From Pandoraea thiooxydans (lineage in GTDB: Bacteria; Pseudomonadota; Gammaproteobacteria; Burkholderiales; Burkholderiaceae), in contig NZ_CP014839.1 in assembly GCF_001931675.1 (NCBI RefSeq), positions 2,046,001-2,110,000 on the forward strand: a stretch of DNA of 64,000 nucleotides, given 5' to 3'. The position numbers were made by a program, and so were the translations under genes. Shown in pieces: positions 38,546 to 48,376 of this stretch; position 1 is the stretch's first letter, and each line of letters starts with the position of its first letter. Below the pieces are notes generated by a model that ran no database searches, was not told where the DNA came from, and saw nothing but the letters and a program-made list of their open reading frames with translations.

Positions 38546-39985
38546 ATGACAGTCCAACAAGCAAGCTTCAACAGAGCGCCGCTGCCACGCGTCGGCGGGC
38601 AAAACCTTCTGGTTCGCAACCCGGTCGCGGTCATGACCGGCCTGCCCGCAGAGGGCGCACGCGCCGGCAGCGTCGATCTGCGGATCGAAAACGGCCGTAT
38701 CGCGGCAATCGGCCCCAGCCTGCAGGCGCAGCCCGGCGACCGTGTGATCGACGCCAGCCGCTGCGTGGTCTACCCGGGGTGGATCAACACGCACCACCAC
38801 CTCTTCCAGAACCTGCTCAAGGCCGTGCCCGACGGCATGAACCAGGACTTGCAGGGGTGGCTGGCCAGCGTGCCCTACCCGCGGCTGGCCCGCTTCACGC
38901 CCGAGCTCACGCGCATCGCGGCGCGCCTGGGCATGGCTGAACTGCTGCTCTCGGGCGCCACCACCTGCGCCGACCATCACTATCTGTATCACGCCGGTGG
39001 CGGCGGCGAGACGGGCGACGCGCTGTTCGAGATCGCCGAGGAATTCGGCATGCGCTTCGTACTGTGCCGCGGTGGCGCGCTGCAGTCGGCCGGCGACCAT
39101 CCGGGATTTTCCAGAACCGCCCTGCGCCCGGAAAGCCTCGACACCATGCTCGCCGACCTCGAACGCCTCAAGGCGCGCTATCACGATGCCCACCCCGATG
39201 CCATGCGGCGTGTGGTGGTTGCGCCCACCACGCCGACCTTCTCGCTGCCGCCCGAGTTGCTGCGCGAACTGGCGCGGGCCGCTCGAGCGATGGACTTGCG
39301 CCTGCACACGCACCTGTCCGAGACCGACAACTACGTGCGCTTTTGCCGCGAGCGCTATAACCGCCTGCCGGTGGAATTCGTCGCCGACCATGAGTGGCTG
39401 GGCAGCGACGTCTGGTTCGCCCACCTGGTATGCCTGGAGCCGTCTGAAATCGCCCTGCTCGCGCAAACCGGCACCGGCATCGCGCACTGCCCGGTCAGTA
39501 ACAGCCGGCTCGGCAGCGGTATCGCGCCGATCCCGCAGCTCGCCGCCGCGGGGGTTCCGATCTCGCTGGGTGTCGACGGCGTGGCGTCCAACGAATCCGG
39601 CAGCATGATCGGCGAGGCGCACATGACGTGGCTGATCCACCGCGCCGCGCAGGGTGCGGGGGCGACCACCGCCGAGGATGTGATTCATTGGGGCAGCGCC
39701 GGCGGCGCGCGGGTGCTTGGTCTTGACGCGGTGGGTACGCTCGAGGTTGGCCAGGCCGCCGACCTGGTGCTGTACGACGTCGATCACCCGCGCTTTTTCG
39801 GCTTCCACGACCCGGCTGTGGCACCAGTGGCCGCCGGCGAGCCGATCGCCGTGCGCACCAGCATCGTCAACGGCCGCGTGGTCGTCGACGACGGTGTCAT
39901 TCCCGGGCTGGATATCGCCAGATTGCGCGCCGACGCGCAACGCGGCGTGCAGCAGTTGCTCGCCGGGCTCGACGCCGCCGCGTGA
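38546..39985 (+). CDS. Deaminase/chlorohydrolase-type amidohydrolase
   Basis: 479-residue ATZ/TRZ-like amidohydrolase. Metal motif NTHHHLFQNL, then HTHLSETDNYVRF, HLVCL and GVDGVASNESG. This layout matches deaminases of guanine derivatives, pterins and s-triazines; 8-oxoguanine-type deamination is one option. AAAGGAAATACGC precedes the ATG. Likely acts on the compound imported by the NCS2 permease. Confidence 0.87.
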   Translation: MTVQQASFNRAPLPRVGGQNLLVRNPVAVMTGLPAEGARAGSVDLRIENGRIAAIGPSLQAQPGDRVIDASRCVVYPGWINTHHHLFQNLLKAVPDGMNQDLQGWLASVPYPRLARFTPELTRIAARLGMAELLLSGATTCADHHYLYHAGGGGETGDALFEIAEEFGMRFVLCRGGALQSAGDHPGFSRTALRPESLDTMLADLERLKARYHDAHPDAMRRVVVAPTTPTFSLPPELLRELARAARAMDLRLHTHLSETDNYVRFCRERYNRLPVEFVADHEWLGSDVWFAHLVCLEPSEIALLAQTGTGIAHCPVSNSRLGSGIAPIPQLAAAGVPISLGVDGVASNESGSMIGEAHMTWLIHRAAQGAGATTAEDVIHWGSAGGARVLGLDAVGTLEVGQAADLVLYDVDHPRFFGFHDPAVAPVAAGEPIAVRTSIVNGRVVVDDGVIPGLDIARLRADAQRGVQQLLAGLDAAA

Positions 39986-40006
39986 GCGCGGCGGCTTGGC
40001 CCGGCG

Positions 40007-40780
40007 TTATTGGGCCGTCCAGCCGCCGTCCATGTTCCAGGCCGCGCCCCGCACTTGCGCGGCCGCCTCGCTGCACAGAAAAACGACCAGTCCGGCGAGT
40101 TGCTCGGGGGCGACGAATTCGCCGGACGGCTGCTTCTCCTGCAGCAGCGCCCGCTTGGCCTGCTCGTCGTCGACCGACAGTGCAGCCGCGCGCATCGCTA
40201 CCTGCTCCTGCACCAGCGGCGTGAGCACGAAGCCGGGGCAAATAGCGTTGCAGGTGATCGGTTGGTCAGCCGTCTCGAGCGCCACCACTTTGGTCAAGCC
40301 GACGATGCCGTGCTTGGCCGCGACATAGGCCGACTTTTGCACCGAGCCGACCAGACCATGCACCGAAGCGACGTTGACGATTCGTCCCCAGCGGCCCGCA
40401 CGCATGTGCGGCAAGGCGAGTCGCGTGGTGTGGAATGCCGAACTGAGATTGATCGCGATGATCGCGTCCCATTTCTCGACCGGGAACTCCTCGATCGGCG
40501 CGACGTGCTGAATCCCGGCGTTGTTGACCAGAATATCGATACCTCCGAAGGTGCTTACGGTCTGTTCGATCAGGTCGGCAATTTCGCCGGGCTTGCTCAT
40601 GTCGGCGCCGTGGTAGCTCACGCGACGCCCGTGGGCAGCTAGCTGCGCCTGCGCGCTCCGGTGGTCGCCAAAACCGTTGAGCATCACGTCCGCGCCTTGC
40701 CGGGCCAATGCGTCGGCAATCGCCAGGCCGATGCCGCTGGTCGATCCCGTGACGAGCGCCGTCTTTCCTTGCAGTGACAT
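40007..40780 (-). CDS. bdhA: D-3-hydroxybutyrate dehydrogenase (SDR)
   Basis: 257-residue short-chain dehydrogenase that interconverts 3-hydroxybutyrate and acetoacetate with NAD. GSTSGIG nucleotide loop, NNAG, catalytic Ser-x12-Tyr-x3-Lys (ASVHG to YVAAKHG) and the family ending WNMDGGWTAQ. AAAGGAGATTCGAT precedes the ATG. A sigma54-type promoter and palindrome sit between it and the upstream sigma54 activator, so ketone-body use is probably under that regulator. Confidence 0.93.
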   Translation of the reverse strand: MSLQGKTALVTGSTSGIGLAIADALARQGADVMLNGFGDHRSAQAQLAAHGRRVSYHGADMSKPGEIADLIEQTVSTFGGIDILVNNAGIQHVAPIEEFPVEKWDAIIAINLSSAFHTTRLALPHMRAGRWGRIVNVASVHGLVGSVQKSAYVAAKHGIVGLTKVVALETADQPITCNAICPGFVLTPLVQEQVAMRAAALSVDDEQAKRALLQEKQPSGEFVAPEQLAGLVVFLCSEAAAQVRGAAWNMDGGWTAQ

Positions 40781-40871
40781 ATCGAATCTCCTTTGCTGGT
40801 TTAATGTGCGCGCGGCATCTCTCGGCCCCGGTCACAGCCGCTGCATTTCGCAAACACGCACGATCGCATAA

Positions 40872-40888
40872 AGCGAATTGCGTGCCAA
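40872..40888 (-). promoter_or_regulatory. Sigma54-type promoter of bdhA
   Basis: Minus strand TTGGCACG-CAAT-TCGCT: GG and GC elements separated by exactly 10 bases, one mismatch to the usual -12 element. About 90 bases upstream of the bdhA start. Confidence 0.6.
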
Positions 40889-40937
40889 TGGCCTGTCGGC
40901 CGCCGGGCCCGCCGCTGCGTCTCGAAATCGGGAAATT

Positions 40938-40953
40938 GTCTCCAGACGGAGAC
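40938..40953. promoter_or_regulatory. Activator-site palindrome upstream of bdhA
   Basis: GTCTCC-AGAC-GGAGAC, perfect 6-bp arms, about 50 bp upstream of the sigma54-type promoter. Shares GTCTC-N6-GAGAC with the palindrome at 42723-42740. Confidence 0.6.
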
Positions 40954-40984
40954 TGATCGGAATCTTGCCGCGACCGCGCAAGGC

Positions 40985-42562
<1,578 letters not shown>

Positions 42563-42722
42563 CAAGCGCCTCGATATCGAGTCATCGCGCGCGACCTTGA
42601 GCCAAACCCGGCACTGGCGCGCAGCAAACCGCGGCAAGCATAGCGCAAGCCCCGGTTCGTCTCCATCCGTAGAAACGCACATGCGCCGGCCGCGACGAAT
42701 TTGTCCAGCCATCGAGAACCTT

Positions 42723-42740
42723 TGTCTCGCAATCGAGACA
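42723..42740. promoter_or_regulatory. Activator-site palindrome upstream of the ABC operon
   Basis: TGTCTCGCAATCGAGACA, perfect 7-bp arms with a 4-bp centre, 73 bp upstream of the -24 element at 42814. Same GTCTC-N6-GAGAC core as 40938-40953. Confidence 0.65.
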
Positions 42741-42813
42741 TCCGCGGCACACCGGCATCGCCGGGCCGGCTTCAAACGCCCGGCGCACGGGCTATTGGTG
42801 CATCGCGCATTGC

Positions 42814-42829
42814 TGGCACGCGTTTTGCT
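42814..42829 (+). promoter_or_regulatory. Sigma54 promoter of the ABC transporter operon
   Basis: TGGCACG-CGTT-TTGCT is a full match to the sigma54 consensus, with GG and GC 10 bases apart. Transcription would begin near 42840, about 105 bases before livG. Confidence 0.8.
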
Positions 42830-42944
42830 CTACTCCATCCGGCCGTAACGGGACAAAAGCAACGGGCGATCTCGCCCGCTGAGGTGGAGTCAGCGCCGAA
42901 TCCCGGCGGCACGACAAATAAAGCGTGAAAGCGTGGTTGGAGAC

Positions 42945-43724
42945 ATGAATTCGTCAAAATACATTTTAGAGACCCGAGGCCTGAGCAAGGGCTTCCGCGG
43001 TTTTACGGCTGTCAACGGGGTGGACCTGCGGGTGGCGCGGGGCACGATCCATGCGTTGATCGGGCCCAATGGGGCGGGCAAGACGACGTGCTTCAACCTG
43101 CTCACCAAATTTCTGGAGCCCAGCGCGGGGCAGATCCTGTTCAACGGCGAGGACATCACGCATGAGCGTCCGGCGCAGATTGCGCGGCGCGGCATCATCC
43201 GTTCGTTTCAGATCTCGGCGGTGTTCTCGCACCTGAGCGTGCTGGAGAACGTGCGGGTGGGGCTGCAGCGGCGCCTGGGCACGGCGTTTCATTTCTGGCG
43301 CGGCGGGGCCTCGCTGGCGGTGCTCGACGAGCAGGCGATGGCGCTGCTGGGCGAGGTGGGGCTGGCCGAATACGCGCACACGCTGGCCGTGGAGCTGCCG
43401 TACGGGCGCAAGCGTGCGCTGGAGATTGCCACGACACTGGCGATGGAGCCGGAGCTGATGCTGCTCGACGAGCCCACCCAGGGCATGGGTCACGAGGACG
43501 TGGACCGGGTCACGGCGCTGATCAAGAAGGTCTCGGCCGGGCGCACGATTCTGATGGTCGAGCACAACATGAGCGTGATCGCGGGTATTTCGGACACCAT
43601 CACAGTATTGCAGCGCGGAGAGATCCTGGCCGAGGGGGCCTATGCGGAGGTGTCGAAGAACCCGCAGGTGATGCAGGCATACATGGGCACGGCCGAGGCC
43701 GAGCTGGAGGGGGCGCACGGGTGA
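42945..43724 (+). CDS. livG: Branched-chain-type ABC transporter ATPase (LivG-like)
   Basis: 259-residue ATPase of the HAAT family. Walker A GPNGAGKTT, signature-like LPYGRKRALEIA, Walker B LMLLDEPTQGMG and a conserved late His (VEHNMSVI). TTGGAGAC directly precedes the ATG at 42945. Coding strand uses many GGG glycine codons, unlike the catabolic genes to the left. First gene after the sigma54 promoter; overlaps livF by 4 nt. Confidence 0.92.
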   Translation: MNSSKYILETRGLSKGFRGFTAVNGVDLRVARGTIHALIGPNGAGKTTCFNLLTKFLEPSAGQILFNGEDITHERPAQIARRGIIRSFQISAVFSHLSVLENVRVGLQRRLGTAFHFWRGGASLAVLDEQAMALLGEVGLAEYAHTLAVELPYGRKRALEIATTLAMEPELMLLDEPTQGMGHEDVDRVTALIKKVSAGRTILMVEHNMSVIAGISDTITVLQRGEILAEGAYAEVSKNPQVMQAYMGTAEAELEGAHG

Positions 43725-44464
43725 GCACGGCAAGCGAGGGCAAGGCGGGCGGCGCGAGCGCGCCGGCGCTGGAACTGGAGGGGCTGCAGGCCTGGTACGG
43801 GGAGTCGCACATCCTGCACGGGGTGGACCTGTCGGTCAATCACGGCGAGGTGGTCACGCTGCTCGGGCGCAACGGCGCGGGGCGCACCACGACGCTGCGC
43901 GCGATCATGGGCCTGACGGGGCGGCGCCAGGGCTCGATCCGGGTCGACGGGGCGGAGACGATTCAGCTGTCGACGCACCAGGTCGCGCACCGCGGCATCG
44001 GGTACTGCCCGGAGGAGCGCGGGATTTTTGCGGCGCTCTCGTGCGAGGAGAACCTGCTGCTGCCGCCGCTGGTGGGCCCGCGCGCGCAGGCGATGTCGCT
44101 CGAGGAGATCTACGCGATGTTTCCGAACCTGTACGAGCGGCGCCACAGCCAGGGCACGCGGCTGTCGGGCGGCGAGCAGCAGATGCTGGCGGTGGCGCGG
44201 ATCCTGCGCACGGGGGCGCGGCTGCTGCTGCTCGACGAGATCTCGGAGGGACTGGCGCCGGTGATCGTGCAGGCGCTCGCGCGCATGATCGTCACGCTCA
44301 AGGCCAAGGGGTACACGATCGTGATGGTGGAGCAGAATTTCCGGTTTGCCGCGCCGTTGGCGGACCGGTTCTATGTCATGGAACACGGCAGGATCGTGGA
44401 GCGGTTCGGCGCGGCCGAGCTGAGCACGAAAATGCCGGTGCTGCATGAGTTGCTGGGGGTATGA
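43721..44464 (+). CDS. livF: Branched-chain-type ABC transporter ATPase (LivF-like)
   Basis: 247-residue second ATPase of the transporter. GTG start overlaps the livG stop. Walker A reads GRNGAGRTT, with Arg where the catalytic Lys is normal; signature LSGGEQQ and Walker B LLLLDEISEG are intact. Arg at this place may be a natural variant in some LivF proteins, so loss of activity should not be assumed. Confidence 0.92.
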   Translation: MSTASEGKAGGASAPALELEGLQAWYGESHILHGVDLSVNHGEVVTLLGRNGAGRTTTLRAIMGLTGRRQGSIRVDGAETIQLSTHQVAHRGIGYCPEERGIFAALSCEENLLLPPLVGPRAQAMSLEEIYAMFPNLYERRHSQGTRLSGGEQQMLAVARILRTGARLLLLDEISEGLAPVIVQALARMIVTLKAKGYTIVMVEQNFRFAAPLADRFYVMEHGRIVERFGAAELSTKMPVLHELLGV

Positions 44465-44513
44465 GGCCCGCAGCGCCTGGCGTGACAACAAAATCCGAGA
44501 AGGAGACTGTGGA

Positions 44514-45719
44514 ATGAAGATGCACAAGAAGGTATTGGCGGCAGCGGTGATGCTGGGGCTGGGCGCGGGCGCGCTGCAGGCGCAGGCGGCCGGGAACCAG
44601 GTGAAGATCGGTTTTATCACCGACATGTCGGGGCTGTACGCGGACATCGACGGCCCGGGCGGGCTCGATGCGGTGAAGATGGCGGTGGCGGACTTCGGCG
44701 GCAAGGTGCTGGGCAAGCCCATCGAGGTGCTGTATGCCGATCACCAGAACAAGGCGGACGTGGCGGCCTCGAAGGCGCGCCAATGGATCGACCGGGACGG
44801 GGTGACGATGCTGCTGGGCGGCACCAACTCGGGGATCGGGCTGGCGGTGAACAAAGTCTCGCAGGAGAAGAAGACGGTGTTCATCGACGTGGGCGCGGGC
44901 ACCGATGCGCTGACCGGCGCGCAGTGCCAGCCGTACGGGGTGCACTATGCGTACGACACGGTGGCGCTGGCGCGCGGCACGGGCTCGGCGATCGTCAAGG
45001 CCGGCGGCAAGACGTGGTACTTCCTGACGGCGGACTACGCGTTCGGGCATGCGCTGGAGAGCTCGACCGCGGCGGTGGTCAAGGCCGAGGGGGGCAAGGT
45101 GCTGGGTGAGGTCAAGCACCCGCTGTCGGCCTCGGACTTCTCGTCGTACCTGCTGCAGGCGCAGGCCTCGGGCGCGCAGGTGCTGGGCCTGGCCAACGCG
45201 GGCGGGGACACCGACAACGCGATCAAGGCGGCCAAGGAATTCGGCGTGAACAAGAAGATGAAGCTGGCGGGGCTGCTGGTGTTCATCAACGACATTCACA
45301 GCCTGGGGCTGCCGACCACGCAGGGCATGTACCTGACCACGGCCTGGTACTGGAACCAGAGCGACGCCTCGCGCAAATTCGCCGAGCGCTACTACGCGAA
45401 GATGCACAAGATGCCGAGCATGCTGCAGGCCGGTGACTACTCGGCGACCATGACCTACCTGAAGGCGGTCAAGGCGGTGGGCACGACCGACTCGGGCAAG
45501 GTGATGGCCGAGCTCAAGAAGATGAAGATCGACGACATGTTCGCCAAGGGCTACATCCGCGGCGACGGGCTGATGATCCACGACATGTACCTGATGCAGG
45601 TCAAGGCGCCGGACGAGTCGAAGAAGCCGTGGGACTACTACAAGGTGGTCGCCACCATCCCGGGTGAGCAGGCCTTCACCACGGTGGCCGAGTCGAAGTG
45701 CCCGTTGCTCAAGAAGTAA
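44514..45719 (+). CDS. ABC transporter substrate-binding protein
   Basis: 401-residue periplasmic type-I binding protein (Leu/Ile/Val-BP fold) with a cleaved signal peptide ending around ALQAQAA. GAAGGAG lies about 8 bases before the ATG. The ligand is not readable; similar proteins in catabolic clusters bind aromatic or short organic acids as often as amino acids. A strong hairpin follows the stop and may raise its mRNA stability relative to livH. Confidence 0.9.
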   Translation: MKMHKKVLAAAVMLGLGAGALQAQAAGNQVKIGFITDMSGLYADIDGPGGLDAVKMAVADFGGKVLGKPIEVLYADHQNKADVAASKARQWIDRDGVTMLLGGTNSGIGLAVNKVSQEKKTVFIDVGAGTDALTGAQCQPYGVHYAYDTVALARGTGSAIVKAGGKTWYFLTADYAFGHALESSTAAVVKAEGGKVLGEVKHPLSASDFSSYLLQAQASGAQVLGLANAGGDTDNAIKAAKEFGVNKKMKLAGLLVFINDIHSLGLPTTQGMYLTTAWYWNQSDASRKFAERYYAKMHKMPSMLQAGDYSATMTYLKAVKAVGTTDSGKVMAELKKMKIDDMFAKGYIRGDGLMIHDMYLMQVKAPDESKKPWDYYKVVATIPGEQAFTTVAESKCPLLKK

Positions 45720-45740
45720 GCCGGGCGGGTGTGTGAGAGA

Positions 45741-45776
45741 CGGCGGCGGCTCCCCCAATCGCGGGGGCTGCCGCCG
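45741..45776 (+). terminator. Large hairpin between binding protein and LivH genes
   Basis: CGGCGGC...CCCCC pairs with GGGGG...GCCGCCG across a short AATCGC loop, with one or two bulges. No T-tract follows and livH is on the same strand, so it is more likely a processing or stabilising stem that boosts the binding protein than a full stop. Confidence 0.5.
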
Positions 45777-45847
45777 GGGTGGGACGAGCCGCGCCGGGGT
45801 CGGTGCGGCATGAGAATCAACGAGTAATCAAGAATCGGCGATCTTCG

Positions 45848-46732
45848 ATGGCACTGTTCGGCATATCCGCACCGGAGCTCCTCAGCCAATTGCTGCTGGG
45901 GCTGGTCAACGGTTCCTTCTATGCGATGTTGAGCCTGGGCCTGGCGGTCATCTTCGGGCTGCTCAACGTGATCAACTTCGCCCACGGGGCACTCTTCATG
46001 CTGGGGGCGATGGTGGCCTGGATGGGGGTGAACTACCTGGGGCTCAATTACTGGTGGATGCTGCTGCTCGCGCCGCTGGTGGTGGGGCTGTTCGGCGTGC
46101 TGCTCGAGCGCAGCCTGCTGCGCTGGATCTACAAGCTCGATCACCTCTACGGGCTGCTGCTGACCTTTGGCATCACGCTGGTCATCGAGGGGATCTTCCG
46201 CTCGATCTACGGGGTCTCGGGCCAGTCGTTCGATGCACCGGACCTGCTCTCGGGGGCCACCAACCTGGGCTTCATGTACCTGCCCAACTACCGGGCGTGG
46301 GTGGTGGTGGCCTCGCTCGGGGTGTGCGCGCTGACCTGGTTCCTGATCGAGAAGACCAAGATCGGGGCGTATCTGCGCGCGGGCACGGAAAACCCGAAGC
46401 TGGTCGAGGCGTTCGGGGTCAACGTGCCGCGCATGGTCACGCTGACCTACGGGTTCGGGGTGGCGCTGGCGGCGCTGGCCGGGGTGCTGGCCGCGCCGGT
46501 GATCCAGGTGCAGCCGCTCATGGGCCAGCACATGATCATCACGGTGTTCGCGGTGGTGGTCATCGGCGGGATGGGCTCGATCGCCGGCTCGATCATCACG
46601 GGGCTGCTGCTGGGGGTGGTCGAGGGCTTTACCAACGTGTTGTATCCGCAGGGTTCGGCCACGGTGGTGTTCGTCATCATGGTGCTGGTGCTGCTGGTGC
46701 GCCCGGCCGGGTTGTTTGGCAAGGAAAAATAA
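45848..46732 (+). CDS. livH: ABC transporter permease (LivH-like)
   Basis: 294-residue inner-membrane permease with about eight hydrophobic segments and the LivH opening LVNGSFYAMLSLGLAVIFG and GALFMLGAM. The start at 45848 begins directly with this conserved N-terminus; the frame is open from 45779. Gly codons are mostly GGG, as in the neighbouring ABC genes. 9 bases separate it from livM. Confidence 0.9.
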   Translation: MALFGISAPELLSQLLLGLVNGSFYAMLSLGLAVIFGLLNVINFAHGALFMLGAMVAWMGVNYLGLNYWWMLLLAPLVVGLFGVLLERSLLRWIYKLDHLYGLLLTFGITLVIEGIFRSIYGVSGQSFDAPDLLSGATNLGFMYLPNYRAWVVVASLGVCALTWFLIEKTKIGAYLRAGTENPKLVEAFGVNVPRMVTLTYGFGVALAALAGVLAAPVIQVQPLMGQHMIITVFAVVVIGGMGSIAGSIITGLLLGVVEGFTNVLYPQGSATVVFVIMVLVLLVRPAGLFGKEK

Positions 46733-46741
46733 GGGGCGAAG

Positions 46742-47761
46742 ATGCAACGACGTGTGCTGTACTCGATTCTGCTGCTGGGCCTGGTGGCCGCGCCCTGGCT
46801 GGGGGCCTATCCGGTGTTCGTGATGAAGGTGCTGTGCTTTGCGCTGTTCGCGTGCGCCTTCAACCTGCTGCTGGGCTACACGGGGCTGCTCTCGTTCGGC
46901 CATGCGGCGTTCTTCGGCACGGCCGGCTACATCGCCGGCTATGCGCTGCGCAACCTGGGCCTCACGCCCGAGCTGGGGCTGCTCGCGGGGGTGCTGGCCG
47001 GGGCGGTGCTGGGGCTGGTGTTCGGGCTGCTGGCGATCCGGCGCCAGGGCATCTACTTCGCCATGATCACGCTGGCGCTGGCGCAGATGATCTACTTCTT
47101 CTGCCTGCAGGCGCCCTTCACCGGGGGCGAGGACGGGCTGCAGGGGGTGCCGCGCGGCAAGCTGTTCGACCTGCTGCCGCTGGGCAATGACCTGGTGCTG
47201 TACTACGTGGTGCTGCTGATCTGCGCGGCGGCGTTCCTGTTCATCATGCGGGTGGTCCACTCGCCCTTCGGGCAGATCCTCAAGGCGATCAAGGAAAACG
47301 AGCCGCGCGCGATCTCGCTGGGCTACGACACCGACCGCTTCAAGCTGCTGGCGTTCGTGCTCTCGGCCACGCTCGCGGCGCTGGCCGGGGCCACCAACAC
47401 GCTGGTGCTGGGCTTCGAGACGCTCTCGGACGTGCACTGGACGCTCTCGGGCATGGTGATCCTGATGACGCTCGTCGGCGGCCTGGGCACCCTGTTCGGC
47501 CCGGTGCTGGGGGCGCTGATCATCGTGCTGCTGCAAAACAAGCTCGGCGACATCGGCATGTGGCTGGCCAACCTCACCGGCATCGCCTGGTTCCAGTCCC
47601 TGGGCGAGTCCGTGACCATCGTCATCGGCCTGATCTTTATCCTCTGCGTGCTCGCCTTCCGCCGCGGTATCGTCGGTGAACTGGTGGCGCTGGCCGAAAA
47701 ACGGCGTGCTCCGGCAGGCCCGATCAAGATCGCCTCGACGCAATCGCTCGAGACGCATTGA
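46742..47761 (+). CDS. livM: ABC transporter permease (LivM-like)
   Basis: 339-residue second permease. LLGYTGLLSFGHAAFFGTAGY and the late GGLGTLFGPVLGAL are LivM hallmarks. AAGGGGCGAAG precedes the ATG. In the last 200 bases codon usage returns to the local style (fewer GGG, more GGC), hinting at a junction. Ends the transporter operon. Confidence 0.9.
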   Translation: MQRRVLYSILLLGLVAAPWLGAYPVFVMKVLCFALFACAFNLLLGYTGLLSFGHAAFFGTAGYIAGYALRNLGLTPELGLLAGVLAGAVLGLVFGLLAIRRQGIYFAMITLALAQMIYFFCLQAPFTGGEDGLQGVPRGKLFDLLPLGNDLVLYYVVLLICAAAFLFIMRVVHSPFGQILKAIKENEPRAISLGYDTDRFKLLAFVLSATLAALAGATNTLVLGFETLSDVHWTLSGMVILMTLVGGLGTLFGPVLGALIIVLLQNKLGDIGMWLANLTGIAWFQSLGESVTIVIGLIFILCVLAFRRGIVGELVALAEKRRAPAGPIKIASTQSLETH

Positions 47762-47776
47762 CATGACGCGTCGCGA

Positions 47777-47794
47777 CCGTCCCGGATGGGACGG
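47777..47794. terminator. Hairpin between convergent livM and PAS genes
   Basis: CCGTCCC-GGAT-GGGACGG, a perfect 7-bp stem flanked by further CGCG pairing. No T-run; a bidirectional end for livM and the PAS gene is plausible. Confidence 0.45.
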
Positions 47795-47819
47795 CGCGTC
47801 TCGTCTCGCCTTGCCTCGC

Positions 47820-48254
47820 TTACTGACTGACCACCTGGGCCTCCAGTTCGGCCAGGCGCTTGCGTAAATTGCGGTCTTCCTGGAAGCGGGCCGTCTCGTC
47901 ACGAATCACCGCGACGATGCCGCTCACCTGCTGCTGCGCGGAGTACAGCAACGCGACCGTGAATGCGATCGATAGCGCTCGCCCATCCTTGTGCACGGCG
48001 GGCACGCGCAGCACGTCGCTGCCATACCGGGTCTGGCCAGTCGCCATGGTCTTGTGATAACCCTCCCAGTGGCGCTCGCGCAAGCGTTGAGGAATCATCA
48101 GATCCAGCGACTGCCCGAGCGCTTCGGCGGCCGTGAAGCCGAACATGCGCTCGGCCGCGGCGTTCCATACCGTGATCGCGCCGCTGGCGTCCGAGACGAC
48201 GACGGCGTCACCGACGGCCGCGACCAGTTGTTCGAAATCGATGCTTCCTTGCAT
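47820..48254 (-). CDS. Single PAS-domain protein
   Basis: About 144 residues: one PAS fold (DFEQLVAAVGDAVVVSDASG, then AAERMFGFTAAEALGQ) with a PAC tail and a short C-terminal coiled coil. No output domain, so it must signal by partner binding. The start at 48254 follows GGGGTACAGCC; ATG 48278 is the alternative. It follows the CoA-transferase gene on the same strand but is separated from it by a terminator-like stem. Confidence 0.82.
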   Translation of the reverse strand: MQGSIDFEQLVAAVGDAVVVSDASGAITVWNAAAERMFGFTAAEALGQSLDLMIPQRLRERHWEGYHKTMATGQTRYGSDVLRVPAVHKDGRALSIAFTVALLYSAQQQVSGIVAVIRDETARFQEDRNLRKRLAELEAQVVSQ

Positions 48255-48290
48255 GGCTGTACCCCAATGTTTTGGCATTTTCAGTCAAAC

Positions 48291-48320
48291 GCGGGCGGCA
48301 CCCGCAAGGATGCCGCCCGC
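48291..48320 (-). terminator. Terminator-like hairpin after the CoA-transferase gene
   Basis: GCGGGCGGCA and TGCCGCCCGC form a perfect 10-bp stem around a 10-base loop, followed on the minus strand by GTTTGACTG. It lies between the CoA-transferase stop and the PAS gene start, and probably ends the ThDP-lyase/CoA-transferase transcript. Confidence 0.6.
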
Positions 48321-48376
48321 GCCGGCGCCGAGCCTGGCGCCCTACTGCTTTCCTATAACACGTCTGAGCGCGGGCA

